A stretch of DNA of 64,000 nt from Pohlia nutans (lineage: Eukaryota > Streptophyta > Bryopsida > Bryales > Mniaceae). The translations under genes and the position numbers were made by a program. Shown here piece after piece: positions 11,331 through 22,133 of the stretch. Every line of letters starts with the position of its first letter. The first letter of the stretch is position 1. The notes under the pieces were generated by a model that was not told where the DNA came from, searched no databases, and saw only the letters and a program-made list of their open reading frames with translations. Where the stretch lies: contig CM040085.1 in assembly GCA_022496805.1 (NCBI GenBank), positions 32,951,811 through 33,015,810 of the forward strand. The letters are read 5' to 3'.

Positions 11331-11643
11331 TGTAGAAGATCGTATTCAAGGAGCCTAAGACAGACAAAATATGACGACAAGTTCTACAGACTATATACAT
11401 TCTTGCTGTCAGCTTGATCTAAAGACAACACGAGTAGTACTAACTACTTGCACAGACTTCTGGTGAGATCACATCAGAGTTACAGATACGCCGTAGATCC
11501 TTAAGCCGGCATAATACTTCTGATAGGGTCTGATACGCTGTTACGTATCCTGTGCATGGGGATATGCAACTGTGGCTGTCAGGCTACAGTTGTCTTGACT
11601 GAAGTGCCACAAGTTCCTGCTGGGAGACTGATTCATTTCAACA
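11331..11643 (-). repeat. Copia 3' LTR (left)
   Basis: 313 bp, TGTAGAAGATCGTATTCAAG to ...TTCATTTCAACA on the plus strand; aligned over its whole length with 16800-17112. As the element reads leftward, this is its 3' LTR. Confidence 0.95.
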
Positions 11644-11652
11644 CCCTCCCTC
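11644..11652 (-). other. Copia polypurine tract
   Basis: Plus-strand CCCTCCCTC directly next to the left LTR is GAGGGAGGG on the element's sense strand, in the position expected for the plus-strand primer. Confidence 0.7.
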
Positions 11653-11852
11653 GCTCCAGATGTTGTTTACTTCTGAGCGTTCCTTGATCAGATGAAATGG
11701 TTGTTCCTGGTCGCCGATCCGCGGAGGACTTTTGCAGATTCGTGGCACAGGATTTGTCTTTGTGGCAGGGTTTTCTTCTGCTTCTCTGGTTGTCAATGCT
11801 GCTGGTACACAGATTTTCCGGTACAGCATTGGAGCTCTTTGAAGGCTAGTTC

Positions 11853-12392
11853 TTGAACTCTTTTGCAGAGAGTGATCCGGTCTCATCAAAGCGTCCTGTT
11901 GATGAAGATGAGTGTTTCGATGTTTCTGTCCACGATCGCCGGAATGAGGCTTCGGCGGTGAGTCTAAACGATCAGGCTAGTTCCAGTGGTGGTCTTATAC
12001 CCTCCCTACCTGATGCATTGGTGCAAAGACACGTGTGGCCGTTGCTTGTGGACCGTCCTTCAGTAACTGTGTTGATGTTCCTTCGAGGTATAAATTCTTC
12101 ATGGCGTCGTTTCTTGGAGACCAGTCTGGAGTGGAATGCACTTCGATTCCTGCACTTGGACGCCCCTGGATATGTTCGGTGCACTACTACAGATGGACAA
12201 ACTATTATCCTGGCTACTGATCGTTTACTAAGTGAGCTAATTAACTATAGAGTGTTGGTGACAGAAAGCATGGAAGAGATAGAGAACAGAGTAAGGTACT
12301 CTGGTTTGAGAAGAAGAACACTGCCTATTTATGTAGTAGCTAGTGGGTGTCCACCGGATGTAGAAGATTGTCCTGAGTACAATTATTTGTGA
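11853..12392 (+). CDS. Antisense F-box-like ORF inside the copia element
   Basis: An open frame of 179 codons opposite in sense to pol. Near its middle, SLPDALVQRHVWPLL followed by LRGINSSWRRFLETSLEWNAL fits the F-box pattern LPDxLV...LRxVNxxWR, so the ancestor may have been an SCF substrate adaptor. No ATG precedes the F-box; the frame opens with TTG just after TAG at 11847. TTTTGCAG at about 11862-11869 could be a splice acceptor, so the present ORF may be a downstream exon. It ends at TGA 12390-12392. The sequence shows an intact, coding-like ORF within a retrotransposon; that it is a captured host gene fragment is inference. F-box assignment rests on the pattern only. Confidence 0.5.
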   Translation: MNSFAESDPVSSKRPVDEDECFDVSVHDRRNEASAVSLNDQASSSGGLIPSLPDALVQRHVWPLLVDRPSVTVLMFLRGINSSWRRFLETSLEWNALRFLHLDAPGYVRCTTTDGQTIILATDRLLSELINYRVLVTESMEEIENRVRYSGLRRRTLPIYVVASGCPPDVEDCPEYNYL

Positions 12393-12534
12393 CTAAGGAA
12401 TCAATTTTAACTAGTCCTAGTTTGCTTCTCAATCTCTCAAAAACTACTCTGCCCAGGGCTTTTGTGAGAATATCAGCTACTTGATCAACAGTTGGTATAT
12501 ATTGTAAAATGACTTCTCGTGATACAATTTTTTC

Positions 12535-15500
12535 TCAAATGAAATGGTGTCTTACCTCAATGTGTTTGGTACGCCCATGATAGATTGGATTGTGTGCCAA
12601 GTTGATGCTTCCTTGACTGTCCCCAAAGAGAGATGTTGGATCTTGATTCTGCTGCATATTGAGTTCTCTGAAAAGTCTTCTGAGCCATATGGCTTCTTTT
12701 GTGCCCTCTGTAATGGACATGTATTCTGCTTCTGTTGAGGAAAGTGCTATTGTGAGCTGTTTCTTACTATTCCAAGTGATTGGACTACTACCTAACATGA
12801 AGACATACCATGTTGTGGATTTTCGATCTTGGGTGTCACCTGCCCAGTCAGAATCAGTGAAACCATAGAGTCTATTTTCCTCCCCTTGTTGATACTATAG
12901 GGCAAGATCGATAGTGCCTTTAAGATAGCGATAGAGGTGCTTGACAGCTTGGGCATGAATTTCAAGCGGTTTGGTCATGAAGCGACTAACTATACTAACA
13001 GCGTAAGAAATGTCCGGCCGCCCGGCCGGGTGTGAGTCAAAAAGATAAGTTTGCCTACCATTCGTTGGTATAAGACTGGGTCCGAGGGTGGAGAGTCCAT
13101 GTCAGGCTGCAGCTTCTGTTTTTCAAGCATGGGCGTTGGTACAGAGCGGCAGTCAGCAAGACCAAACTCCTGGAGCATGTCTCGAATGTATTGACGTTGG
13201 GTCAACAGAATGCCGGAGGGTCGAAACAAAAACTCAATTCCAAGAGAGTAACTCAGAGGGCCTAAGTCCGCCATGTCAAAGGCTGATTGCATAGCAGTGC
13301 GGATTTGACTAATATGGACGGGATCATTGCCGGTAATATAGATGTCGTCAACATAGAGTAGAAGGAGAGTAATTTTGTCGTTAGCTACAAAGAAATATAG
13401 GTTATAGTCTGCGGTGGATTTCCACAAGCCTTGGCCTAGGAGAAAATTGTCGAATTTGGTGTACCAGGCACGAGGAGCTTGTTTCAAGCCGTAAAGAGCC
13501 TTCTTTAGTTTACAGGCATAGTTGCCGTGGGGCAACAGGTCAAACCCGGGGGGTGCAGCTACAAAAATGTCTTCTTGAATGTCTCCATGAAGAAAGGCAG
13601 TCTTCACATCCATGTGAAAAATGGGCCACCCGTGGTGGCTGGCAAGAGCGACAATACTACGTAAGGTGTTCTATTTCACGACCGGGGCAAAGGTCTCTGT
13701 ATAATCCTGACCAGCTTTCTGTTGAAAACCCCGGGCAACTAGACGAGCTTTGAGTTTAGCTACAGTGCCATCAGCATGAGTCTTAATTCGATAGACCCAC
13801 TTGGTAGAAATGGTTTTTCGGCCCGGGGGAAGTGGTACAATATCCCAGGTGTCATTTTGATAAATGGAGTGGAGCTCGCTTTGCATAGCAGCTAGCCAAC
13901 CGGGATGTGCAAGAGCTGCGGCAGTGCTACCAGGGAGAGTGATCGGAGAGGGAAGTTCAGTGATATGTAAATGAAAATCCTGGAACTTAGCAAGAAGTTT
14001 ACTGGCGCGGCCACTCCAGGTGACGGAGTGATTCAGGTCCCAATGAGAAGGTGGGGTTAGGGAAGGATCAAGGACTTCAGAAAGAGAATTTTGGGAGGTA
14101 CCTCGACGTTTGTAAGTAAAAAGTGGAATGTGGGCATGATGGGAAGCATCAGGGGCAAGAGGGAGACTGACGGAAAAGTCATCTACTGGCAAGGAAGTTG
14201 AGGTGGGATGGTCGGAAAAAGGTATGGAACATGGAAGATCAGTGGGGACTGAAGGGACAGGGGAAGAGATTTTGGGACCTGTGAGAAGAGGAGAGTCAAC
14301 GGGAATGGAGGCATGAGGGACTTCAGGGATGAAGGCAGAATCATGGTGAGGAGCAGGGACTGTAGGGCAAGAGGCAGAGAGGTCAAGGGGAGAGTAAGGG
14401 TCATCAAAGGGAGGCCAGGAGTCTAATTTTGACAGAAGGCTAGGATTAGGTGAGACTGAAGTATACGGAAAAAAGGTTTCATCAAAACTCACATCTTTGG
14501 AGATAAGTACTTGCCTGGAGGAAGGGTGATAGTTGCGGAAGCCAGTGGAGGTTGAGTCATAACCAAGAAAAACACACTCGGTGGCGCGGGGATCCCACTT
14601 CTTCTTGGATGGAGTAGTGTCTAAGACAAAGGTGCGACAGCCGAAAATTCGCAGATGACCAAGGGATTGCTTGGATCCAAAAAATCGCTCGTGCGGTGTG
14701 TCGCCTGCATTGGCCCTAGTAGGAAGCCTGTTTGTCAGGTAATTCGCAGTAGAGATGGCTTCGGTCCAAAGAGGGGCTGGGATGTTGCTCTCAAGTAAGC
14801 TTCGATTTTTCCTCTCGGCAACTCCGTTTTGGTGTGGTGTCCAGGCTTGAGAGAATTGACGTATGATTCCAGTCTCGTCACAGAAACGTTGGAGGTCATG
14901 AGATACATATTCACCTCCACGATCGGATCTAATAGCCTTGATACGAAATGGAGTTTGAAGTTCAATCATGGTTTTGAAGGTCTTGAATTTAGACAGGGTT
15001 TCACTCTCTGTTTTTAAGAAATAAATCCAGGTAAAACGACTATAGTCATCAGTAATGGTAAGGAAATACCTGGATCCAGAGATGGACGTCACAAGCATTG
15101 GTCCACAAATGTCGGAGTGAAGTAGTGCCAAGGGCGTATTGGTACGAGATGATGATACCTTAGGTGAACTGGGACGTCGTTCTGCAACTGGTTTGCTCTG
15201 CCGGCATTGTTTGCCGAGACAGCAGATGCGACTGGTAGGTGGGGACTGCTTGAAGGACTGTCCGGTGGGTAGTCCACTGGCTTTGGACTGCTGGAGTAGG
15301 AAAGAGATCGTTGGCCAGCTAGCATGGCCCAAGCGTTTGTGAAGTATCTGTAGTTTCTGATCTATTTCTTCTAAATTGTTAATTGACTCATACCTTGGGG
15401 GTCTGAACTTGTAAAGCCCGTTCTTTCTATCCCTGATTCCTGTGGTGACCACATACTGAGGCTCTGGTGAAGGAAAATTCTTGAGAACCCATACTTTCCC

Positions 15501-16688
15501 GGAATCAAAAAGAAGTTTGAGTCTAGCTTTTCCGTCTGTCATAGTTCCAACTGATAGAAGGTTTTTGGTAACACCAGGTATATAGAGAACGTTATCGAGT
15601 TTTATTTCTCCAAGACAAGTGGGAATTTCAGCCACTCCTTTACCAGCTACATTTAGCTTTTCTCCTCCTGCAGTGCTAACCTTGGAGCTACTTCCCATTT
15701 CTAAATTTTGCAGGAGATTTTTGGACCCAGTGACATGTTTTGTTGCCTCACTATCAATATACCACTCACTACTATGATCTACAAAGTTTAGCTCGCTGAG
15801 GTTGGCGACCAGATCACCTTCTGGCTCAAAGTTGTCTTCTTCTCCCGATTCTTCGTCTGCAAAATTATCCACCAAGTTGATGCTCACTCGCTCCTTGCGA
15901 CTCTCCTTCCGTTTCTTGATGTCCGATGCCATTTCTTTGCAGTTTCGGAGCCAGTGGTCCCTGCCTCCACAATAGTGGCATTCGCCGTTCGGTTTCTTGT
16001 TTTTCTGTCGGCTGTCGTCTCCTCCGAACAGCTTGCGGGTGTTGAAGTTTGGTCTCCCGGTGTTTTTCATGAGCAGTACCTCTCCATCTCCTCGTCGACT
16101 GGTGCAAATCTCCCGCCGAATCTCCTCCTGCATCAAGATGCTTGTGAGTTCTGTGATCGATGGAAGTGTGGGCCGATACATCAAAGTGTTGATAAGTCCC
16201 TCGAAACTCTCCGGGAGAGCCATCAGGGCGTGCTCTACAACTTCATCGTCAGTGAGAGTTTCGCCTATGCAGGCAAACTCGTTGATGAGTGCCTTGAGAC
16301 TTTGCAGAAACTCGTTTAAGGATCCTCCTTCTTCTAGCTTCAGGTTGGTGAGTCTCCTTCTTAACAACAGCTTTCTTGAGTTGGTGTTGCTAGCGTAGAG
16401 ATTTTGAAGTACATTCCAGCACTCAGCAGGATCGGTAATGTCAGCTATGTATGGAATGACGTTGTCTCTGACTGAAAGAGCTATCATCGACAATGCCTTG
16501 CTTTTCTGAATCTGCAGAGCTGCTAGTTCATCAGGATCAATGGGTGCTTCAATACCTGCTGGAGGATCAATAAGTTTCCATACATCTTCCCTATTCATCA
16601 TATTTCTAAGCTTAAAACTCCAAACACTGTAGTTTGGATTCCCCTCAAGTTTGGAGGCCTCTCCTATGGCCAGCTCTCTAAGCGCCAT
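12535..16688 (-). pseudogene. Copia gag-pol polyprotein, inactivated
   Basis: Reads from ATG at 16688. Gag (GNPNYSVWSFKLRNMM) is followed by a CCHC knuckle CHYCGGRDHWLRNC (about residue 240), protease WYIDSEATKHVTG (about 310; the usual DSG is DSE), integrase with HKRLGH...CCLGKQC zinc motif and D (HSDICGP), D (IRSDRGGEY), E (VAERKNRSLLE), and RT opening WVYRIKTHADGTVAKLKARL. After APVVK an in-frame TAG (13671-13673) replaces the Trp expected there. The same frame resumes to 12990 and carries MDVKTAFLHGD, LYGLKQAPRAWY and catalytic YVDD. After LIFLTHTRP a GC-rich 8-bp duplication (CGGCCGGG, about 13018-13033) shifts the frame; the true continuation DISYAVSIVSRF lies in another frame. RNase H is visible at 12798-12535 (ALSSTEAEYMSITEGTKEAI). 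Protein function would be reverse transcription and integration in cis, now lost. Confidence 0.95.
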
Positions 16689-16787
16689 TAGCTCTCCTTT
16701 TGGTCTGATCTAACTGGTCTATAGCTCTATTCTGCTAAAGTGAGCCACTGCTCTCTCTAAAATAGACTTGCTATTCTCCTGAACCTC

Positions 16788-16799
16788 GCTCTGATACCA
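16788..16799 (-). other. Copia primer-binding site (initiator Met tRNA)
   Basis: The reverse strand reads TGGTATCAGAGC directly inside the 5' LTR, complementary to the 3' end of plant initiator methionine tRNA, the standard copia primer. Confidence 0.95.
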
Positions 16800-17112
16800 T
16801 GTAGAAGATCGTATTCAAGGAGCCTAAGACAAACAAAATAAAACGACAAGTTCTACAGACTATATACATTCTTGCTGTCAGCTTGATCTAAAGACAACAC
16901 GAGTAGTACTAACTACTTGCACAGACTTCTGGTGAGATCACATCAGAGCTACAGATACGCCGTAGATCCTTAAGCCGGCATAATACTTCTAATATGGTCT
17001 GATATGCTGTTACGTATCCTGTGCATGGGGATATGCAACTGTGATTGTCAGGCTACAGTTGTCTTGACTGCAGTGCCACAAGTTCCTGCTGGGAGACTGA
17101 TTCATTTCAACA
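16800..17112 (-). repeat. Copia 5' LTR (right)
   Basis: 313 bp, partner of 11331-11643. It is followed by the second ATACC copy at 17113-17117. Confidence 0.95.
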
Positions 17113-17220
17113 ATACCCTGGTGCTGTGTACACTCAGTATTGGGTTTCATAAGCACCATCAACAGGACGAGGTTCAAAAATTTGGGGCGACATACACAAG
17201 GAAATAAATACAAGATTCCC

Positions 17221-17330
17221 GTATGGGAAACGCGGACAAATTTCCCACAATTGTAACTTTCCCAGATAAAACTACACTACAATCATCCTAAGAAAGTTAC
17301 AATTGTGGGAATTTTGTCCCACTTCCCATA
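17221..17330. mobile_element. Foldback hairpin element, second family
   Basis: Arms of about 40 bp (17221-17261 and 17292-17330): GGGAA...GGACAAATTTCCCACAATTG pairs with CAATTGTGGGAATTTTGTCC, separated by about 30 bp. Unrelated in sequence to the 3222-3329 foldback. Non-coding; probably a MITE or hairpin relic. Confidence 0.65.
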
Positions 17331-17900
17331 TGCATGAAAGCCCATGTGGGAATGTCTTTATCTCTCCCTGTGATATATACATGCTCTGAAACCTCTCAAA
17401 CAAACTCTGTAACTCATGAACTTGTTCCGGCCTTTTAATTGGACAGACCGAAGAACAGCAGTCTAGCTCAGTGCTTCCGATCCTCGACCAAGAACGGCCG
17501 GCGTTATGACCAACTTAGCTTTCCTTCACACAAGCTGCGGCGATCGATCTCTGTATGCCAACATCACATTCCAGGAATCCACAAACATCGATCATACGTA
17601 ATCTGGACTACAAATGCGAAAGCGCGCGCACGCACACACACACAACATACATACTTACAGCTACCGGCACTTCGATCATGCATTCACAAATGAAAGTAAT
17701 GAAGAAAACGATACCAATTAACTACTGCATGTGCATGAAAGTGACGATCATGATCGACATTCAAACAGGAAAGGCGGAGGCAAAATTTTATTTACAATCA
17801 ATCAAGCCATAGGACCTCGATCGATCGGGGCTTAGGAATAATAAGAGTCTGATCGAGGCTCAAGTCGAGAATGAATGCATGAACGGGGGATGCAACCTTG
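17331..17900. other. Intergenic DNA with a (CA)n run
   Basis: No gene recognised; a short CGCACACACACACA microsatellite lies near 17628-17643. Confidence 0.3.
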
Positions 17901-17921
17901 AACACCATAATTATTGGTTAA

Positions 17922-18537
17922 CTTTTAAAGGACATATGCTTTCCTGATACCACACCCAAAATCTCTTTTAACCCTTAAACGTCAAGGTAAGCCCCATGGG
18001 CTTATTTAAAAGAGAATAATCAAGAAAAAAGTAGACTTTCTCAACCAAATCAAGCGTAGATTGGTGCGTTGGAAAGCTACTGAAAAAGCGATCTAGATTG
18101 CAAATTTGTGCCTCATTTGAGAGATTGTGGAATCGTTGGTAAGCAATCAAAGCTATGAAATTGAACAAGTTTTTGAGGTTGGGGCAGTTGAGATGCCGTA
18201 GTGCTACAGTGCTGGCCAGCAGTGTCCCGTAGAGCCGTTTTTGCATTTTTTTATTTTTATTTTTTTTTATTTTTTTTTTATTTTTTTTCCCTCCGAAAAT
18301 TTAGATGCCTTCCGTGCTACCCCGCCCAAGCCCTCTTGACGTTTAAGGGTTGAACTCCATTTTAAGAATGATATTGTTTTTAATTTATTTTGGCTCTATT
18401 CTAAAAAATTATAGATCTTTCTATGGTGCTCGGTTTGGCATTCTAAAAACCCCATTTGGTGCAATAGAATAAAAGTTATGAGCAAGATTCTCCCAAAATA
18501 CTATCAAGCCCGTGGGGCTTGCATTGTTCTTTAAGGG
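17922..18537. mobile_element. TTAA-flanked (piggyBac-like) element, 616 bp
   Basis: Flanks are TTAA (17918-17921) and TTAG (18538-18541, one mismatch). Left end CTTTTAAAGGACATATGC and complemented right end CCCTTAAAGAACAATGC form an imperfect terminal inverted repeat. It sits at the TTAA of the foldback's left arm. It contains a second TTAA-type element (17972-18349). No transposase. Confidence 0.7.
17972..18349. mobile_element. TTAA-flanked element with 15-bp perfect TIRs
   Basis: CCCTTAAACGTCAAG at the left and CTTGACGTTTAAGGG at the right are exact inverted repeats; flanks are TTAA (17968-17971) and TTGA (18350-18353). The right subterminal region continues AGGGCTTGGGCGGGG when complemented, matching the orphan end at 32163. 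Non-coding, with a poly(A/T) tract inside. Confidence 0.8.
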
Positions 18538-18824
18538 TTAGATTGACCAATCGCTATTATTTTCTAGTGTAACCTGTAACTTGTTACACTAGAAAGTGAT
18601 TGGGATTGACCAAATTAACCAATATGGCGTTCTTGGCTTAATTAACTTAAGAATGATGATCGATAAGAGAACCTAAGCTTTAGAGCCAAAATGGAAAGAT
18701 GATGTACAATTCAAGCTGGTCGGGGTAGATGATGAGAGATAATTGCAAACAGCTTGCATGCATTGATGTAGAAGAACTTGACTCAGAGGAAGGCCAGCTT
18801 TAATTTCCCATCGATCTTCAGTCC

Positions 18825-18916
18825 TCGGGGGCAATGGTCTGATAACCATAAACCCAAAAAGCCCTTTGAACTCTGAAATTAGCCCCTCGTGCAACTTTGA
18901 ATGAGTCCCTCTTTAA
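18825..18916. repeat. Outer left arm of a large palindrome
   Basis: AAAAGCCCTTTGAACTCTGA and AACTTTGAATGAGTCCCTC here are the complement of 31484-31577. The arm continues at 30499, beyond the TTAA element and LINE that split it. Confidence 0.85.
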
Positions 18917-19639
18917 CCCCTAAAGGACCATGCTCATTCCTAAAATTTTATCACTTTCTCGTGATGCTTTCAGAAAGGCAATTGTATCTCTTGATTGGTA
19001 TTCATGTAGAAAACTTCACCGTTGAAGTTCATAAAGGACTTAGTCATGAGACTATACATTAATTTTCACAACAATCTACCGTATATATTACATGATTACA
19101 AGGTTTGATCATAAGTTGATTTTTGAAAATTTTGAATAAAACCAACAGGTCATTCATTGCAAACTTTCTCATAAATTTAGAAACCATGATTAGCGTTTGA
19201 AAGTTTAGGAGCATACAAAGATGTACTATATCTAGGTGCCCACAAAAAATGGTGTTCTAAAACTAAATACAACAACAATGATTGATTCTCAAAGATTTAT
19301 GTTTGGGTGAGGTGACTTGTTGGTGACTCGTTGAGCCGGTGTTTGTGATCGTTATTAATTTTTACATTGCAATTTTTTTTAAAGAATTCAAATGTATATT
19401 TGGAATATTCCAAAATATTCCAAAATAATATAAAATATGTTGAAAAGATTCCAATTATTTTGAAAATATTTCATTTTAAATATATTTAAACATTTTCCGT
19501 AATTATTATATAGTGTTAATGATGCAATAATGGCAAATATTTTACATATTGTATACCTTTTTTTGTTAACGAATGTGACGTCCAAGTGTGAAAACGCCTT
19601 CAAGTCATCAACCGCCCTAACTACTATGTCCCAAGTTCG

Positions 19640-21355
19640 AAAATATTTTATGTAGAGAATTCCAGTGAGTTGACACTAGAAGGAAGCGCGATGGTGAGAG
19701 CGGCGTTCTGAGTGCCAGAAGGTAGAGCGGAGGAACTCTGGTGGCGTAAATCGACGCTTCAGCTTCTCAAGCGCAGAGGGTGGTTCCATTTCGCTTGCAG
19801 ACAGATCGTCGATGATCTCAAGACAGCATTGCAGAGGTTGGCCGTGATGCTGCCGGAGCCCTGATCGGTGTGAGCGCAGCTGTGAGTCTGATCGGACTGT
19901 TCAAGTTGAGAACCCTGATCGGTTTACCGGTGGTGCCGCAGTTCGTGAGTCTTGTTGCAGATCGGAGTGAGTGAGCAGGTTCAACGGTGGTGCCGCAGAT
20001 CTGGCGCCTATTTCGGCCGTGTTTTGCAAATCGACTGTGTTTGCATCGTGGCTTGTGATTGTGCATGATCTGTGTGCAGGTGCTTGGAGTGGACCCGCGG
20101 TTCCACCATTAGTGCTTTCAGATCTAGCACGATTCATCTTTTTGCAGATCCGTTACTAGTACTTGCATTGGCGGTGCTTGTACGTTTGTTGCGGTGCTGT
20201 GTGCTAGGTGATTAGCGTGCTTAGATCAAAGTCACTGTGGTTGAGATCGTAGTCTGTTCGCAGTAAGGGACAGTTTTACTCACTCTGGATGAGATCGGAG
20301 TCTGTTGCAGTAAGGGGCAGTTCCGGAGTTAGCTTGCAGTTCTTGTAACTGCAGTATACTTGCAGGCTGATCATTGCTAGCTCAACCTCCGTCGTTGCAT
20401 CGAAGCTTCCACAGCTGGCTCAACCCCAACGGCACCGCTAACTGCTGAAGTCTGCACCGACCTCAACCACACTGCAACCGCCCATTGAGATTCTCATTGT
20501 AGCTGATCGGGCAATCTCCAGGCGTCAAGGGTGATTCTATTGCCTGTGAGGATGAGGGTGTGCAAGCCACCCCAGATCTGCTACTGCAGGACGGAAGTAT
20601 AGCTTCCAGTGTACAAATCCAAAGTTTGTACTGAGAGCACTGGGGACTTGCACTGTGGAGTTGGAACACAGTGCTGGATCTGTACGCTGGAGCTGCACAA
20701 ACTCCCAGCTAGCCGAACCTGCCAAGCTTGCACACACTCCGCCCAAGTAAATCAGTGCATTCAGGATTGACCGAGAGGCCGATTTCGAATGCACTAGTTC
20801 AGCCACCGTGAGTAGCCGCAACTAGAGATCATCCAACCTACCACACCAGCGTATAGAACAACATCGACTTTGCAGTGGATCCACATCAACAGAGCAGTAA
20901 GACCTTCAACATTTGTAATCATCGTCGACAGAGCACCAACTTCAGCTTGTTTCAGCATTAACCGGACATCATCATCAGCATCACAACAACACACCTTTAG
21001 CGATAAAGGAGAGCAACAGAGAAGCAGTCAACATCATCCAGCGAAGAAGAAATCAAAGGTAATTTTCACTACAAAGGTACGCTATCCCCTTCTTTGCAAA
21101 ATTCCCCTTTATTTGTATTCAATAGATAGGAAAGATATCATAATAACTATTAACACACATTCAAACATTCACCTAATATACAAATTCCTCTTCTACAAAG
21201 CCCCACTACACGCGTCAGTGGAAAGAAGAGGAACAACACCAAAAGAATCCAATAGCAACTCTAGTCCAAATTATACTTTATGCTCAAATCTTTTTACTAG
21301 GCTAAAAAAGCTTAACCTAGTAACTTTAATTAGTGTCATAACTTGCAGAAAAAAG
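19640..21355 (+). promoter_or_regulatory. LINE 5' UTR / internal promoter region
   Basis: GC-richer than its surroundings, with short internal repeats such as GATCGGAGT, GGTGGTGCCGCAG (twice, 19930-20005) and CAGTAAGGG(G)CAG (twice, 20260-20315). Full-length LINEs carry internal promoters here, so this is the likely promoter; no specific motif was identified. The frame of the first ORF is open back to about 20870, so translation could start earlier than 21356. Confidence 0.5.
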
Positions 21356-22123
21356 ATGACAGGACAAGGAGGAGGAAGGGGCGCTGCTAGGGATCTCACG
21401 GACGACCCAGATTTTGTGATGATGAAAACAGACTCTCCAGAGTTTTTTTACTCTCTAATAGTATTACTCAATACTAAAATACCAACTCAACAAAAACAAA
21501 AAAACAAAAAAGCTATACCAAAAAACCAAAAAAATACAAAAAAAGACTCAGAAAACTCCAAACAAACAAAAACAACTAAAACCTTAAAAAATAATAAAGA
21601 AGAAGCATTTTTTAATGCTTTCAAACAAACAAAACAAAAAACAAAAAACAAAATATATAGCCCAAAAAACAAAAAACACAAAAAGAGGTTCCAAAAAAAC
21701 CCTAAACAAACAAAAAGACCTAAAAACATAAAAAACAATAAAGAAGCATTTCTTAACGCCTTCATCCAAATAAAACAAAAAACAAACAAAACAAAACACA
21801 CAAAACCAAGCAAAAACATCAAAAACCACCCCACAAACCTCAAAAAATACCTCTTCAAAAATAACACTTTCTCTCCCCACCTTTTATTGCTACTTAGTGG
21901 AGATATTGAAACTAACCCGGGGCCCAAAAACATAGACAAAAACCACCTAAACCACAACATTAACCACAACATACTATCATTCAGAAATACCATAGTAGAT
22001 TCAACAAATCAAGTACAACAAAAATGGACTCGGCCTACCGACCCCGTCCAAAGAAAAAATAATAACAAAAAAACAACAACACGCAAAAAAAAAAAAAAAA
22101 CCCTTCTCAAAAAGGAAAAGTAA
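21356..22123 (+). CDS. LINE ORF1: Lys/Asn-rich protein with 2A-like motif
   Basis: From ATG 21356 (frame open from about 20870). A short Gly-rich start (MTGQGGGRGAARDL) is followed by about 150 residues dominated by Lys, Asn, Gln and Thr with a repeated KNNKEAFxNAF segment, then HLLLLLSGDIETNPGP at 21878-21925. GDIETNPGP matches the 2A consensus D-x-E-x-N-P-G-P, at which ribosomes skip the Gly-Pro bond. The tail has WTRPTDPVQ and a Lys run before TAA. The basic character suits nucleic-acid binding like other LINE ORF1 proteins, but no RRM or CCHC motif is visible. Confidence 0.7.
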   Translation: MTGQGGGRGAARDLTDDPDFVMMKTDSPEFFYSLIVLLNTKIPTQQKQKNKKAIPKNQKNTKKDSENSKQTKTTKTLKNNKEEAFFNAFKQTKQKTKNKIYSPKNKKHKKRFQKNPKQTKRPKNIKNNKEAFLNAFIQIKQKTNKTKHTKPSKNIKNHPTNLKKYLFKNNTFSPHLLLLLSGDIETNPGPKNIDKNHLNHNINHNILSFRNTIVDSTNQVQQKWTRPTDPVQRKNNNKKTTTRKKKKKTLLKKEK

Positions 22124-22133
22124 ATACATACAA

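Larger units (their letters stand above)
11326..17117 (-). mobile_element. Ty1/copia LTR retrotransposon with 5-bp target duplication
   Basis: A complete-ended element (11331-17112) between two 313-bp LTRs, flanked by ATACC on both sides (11326-11330 and 17113-17117). The LTRs begin TG and end CA and differ at roughly ten positions, so insertion is not recent. Gag-pol reads on the reverse strand with copia order (gag, protease, integrase, RT, RNase H). A stop codon, a frameshift and later decay in pol indicate a non-autonomous copy. A forward-strand F-box-like ORF lies between the RNase H region and the left LTR. Confidence 0.95.
17901..18631. mobile_element. Foldback element copy 2, split by a TTAA insertion
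   Basis: Left end 17901-17921 reads AACACCATAATTATTGGTTA plus A; it resumes at 18542 as ATTGACCAATCG and ends ACCAATATGGCGTT at 18631. Removing 17922-18541 restores the arrangement seen uninterrupted at 3222-3329 (…ATTGG-TTAA-ATTGG…). CTTG flanks both ends, a 4-bp duplication comparable to CATC at copy 1. Confidence 0.75.

Noticed and set aside
21487..21993. Reverse-strand Phe/Leu-rich frames that look like membrane proteins
   Set aside because: They are complementary to the Lys/Asn (AAA/AAC)-rich LINE ORF1, so the hydrophobicity is a composition artefact.
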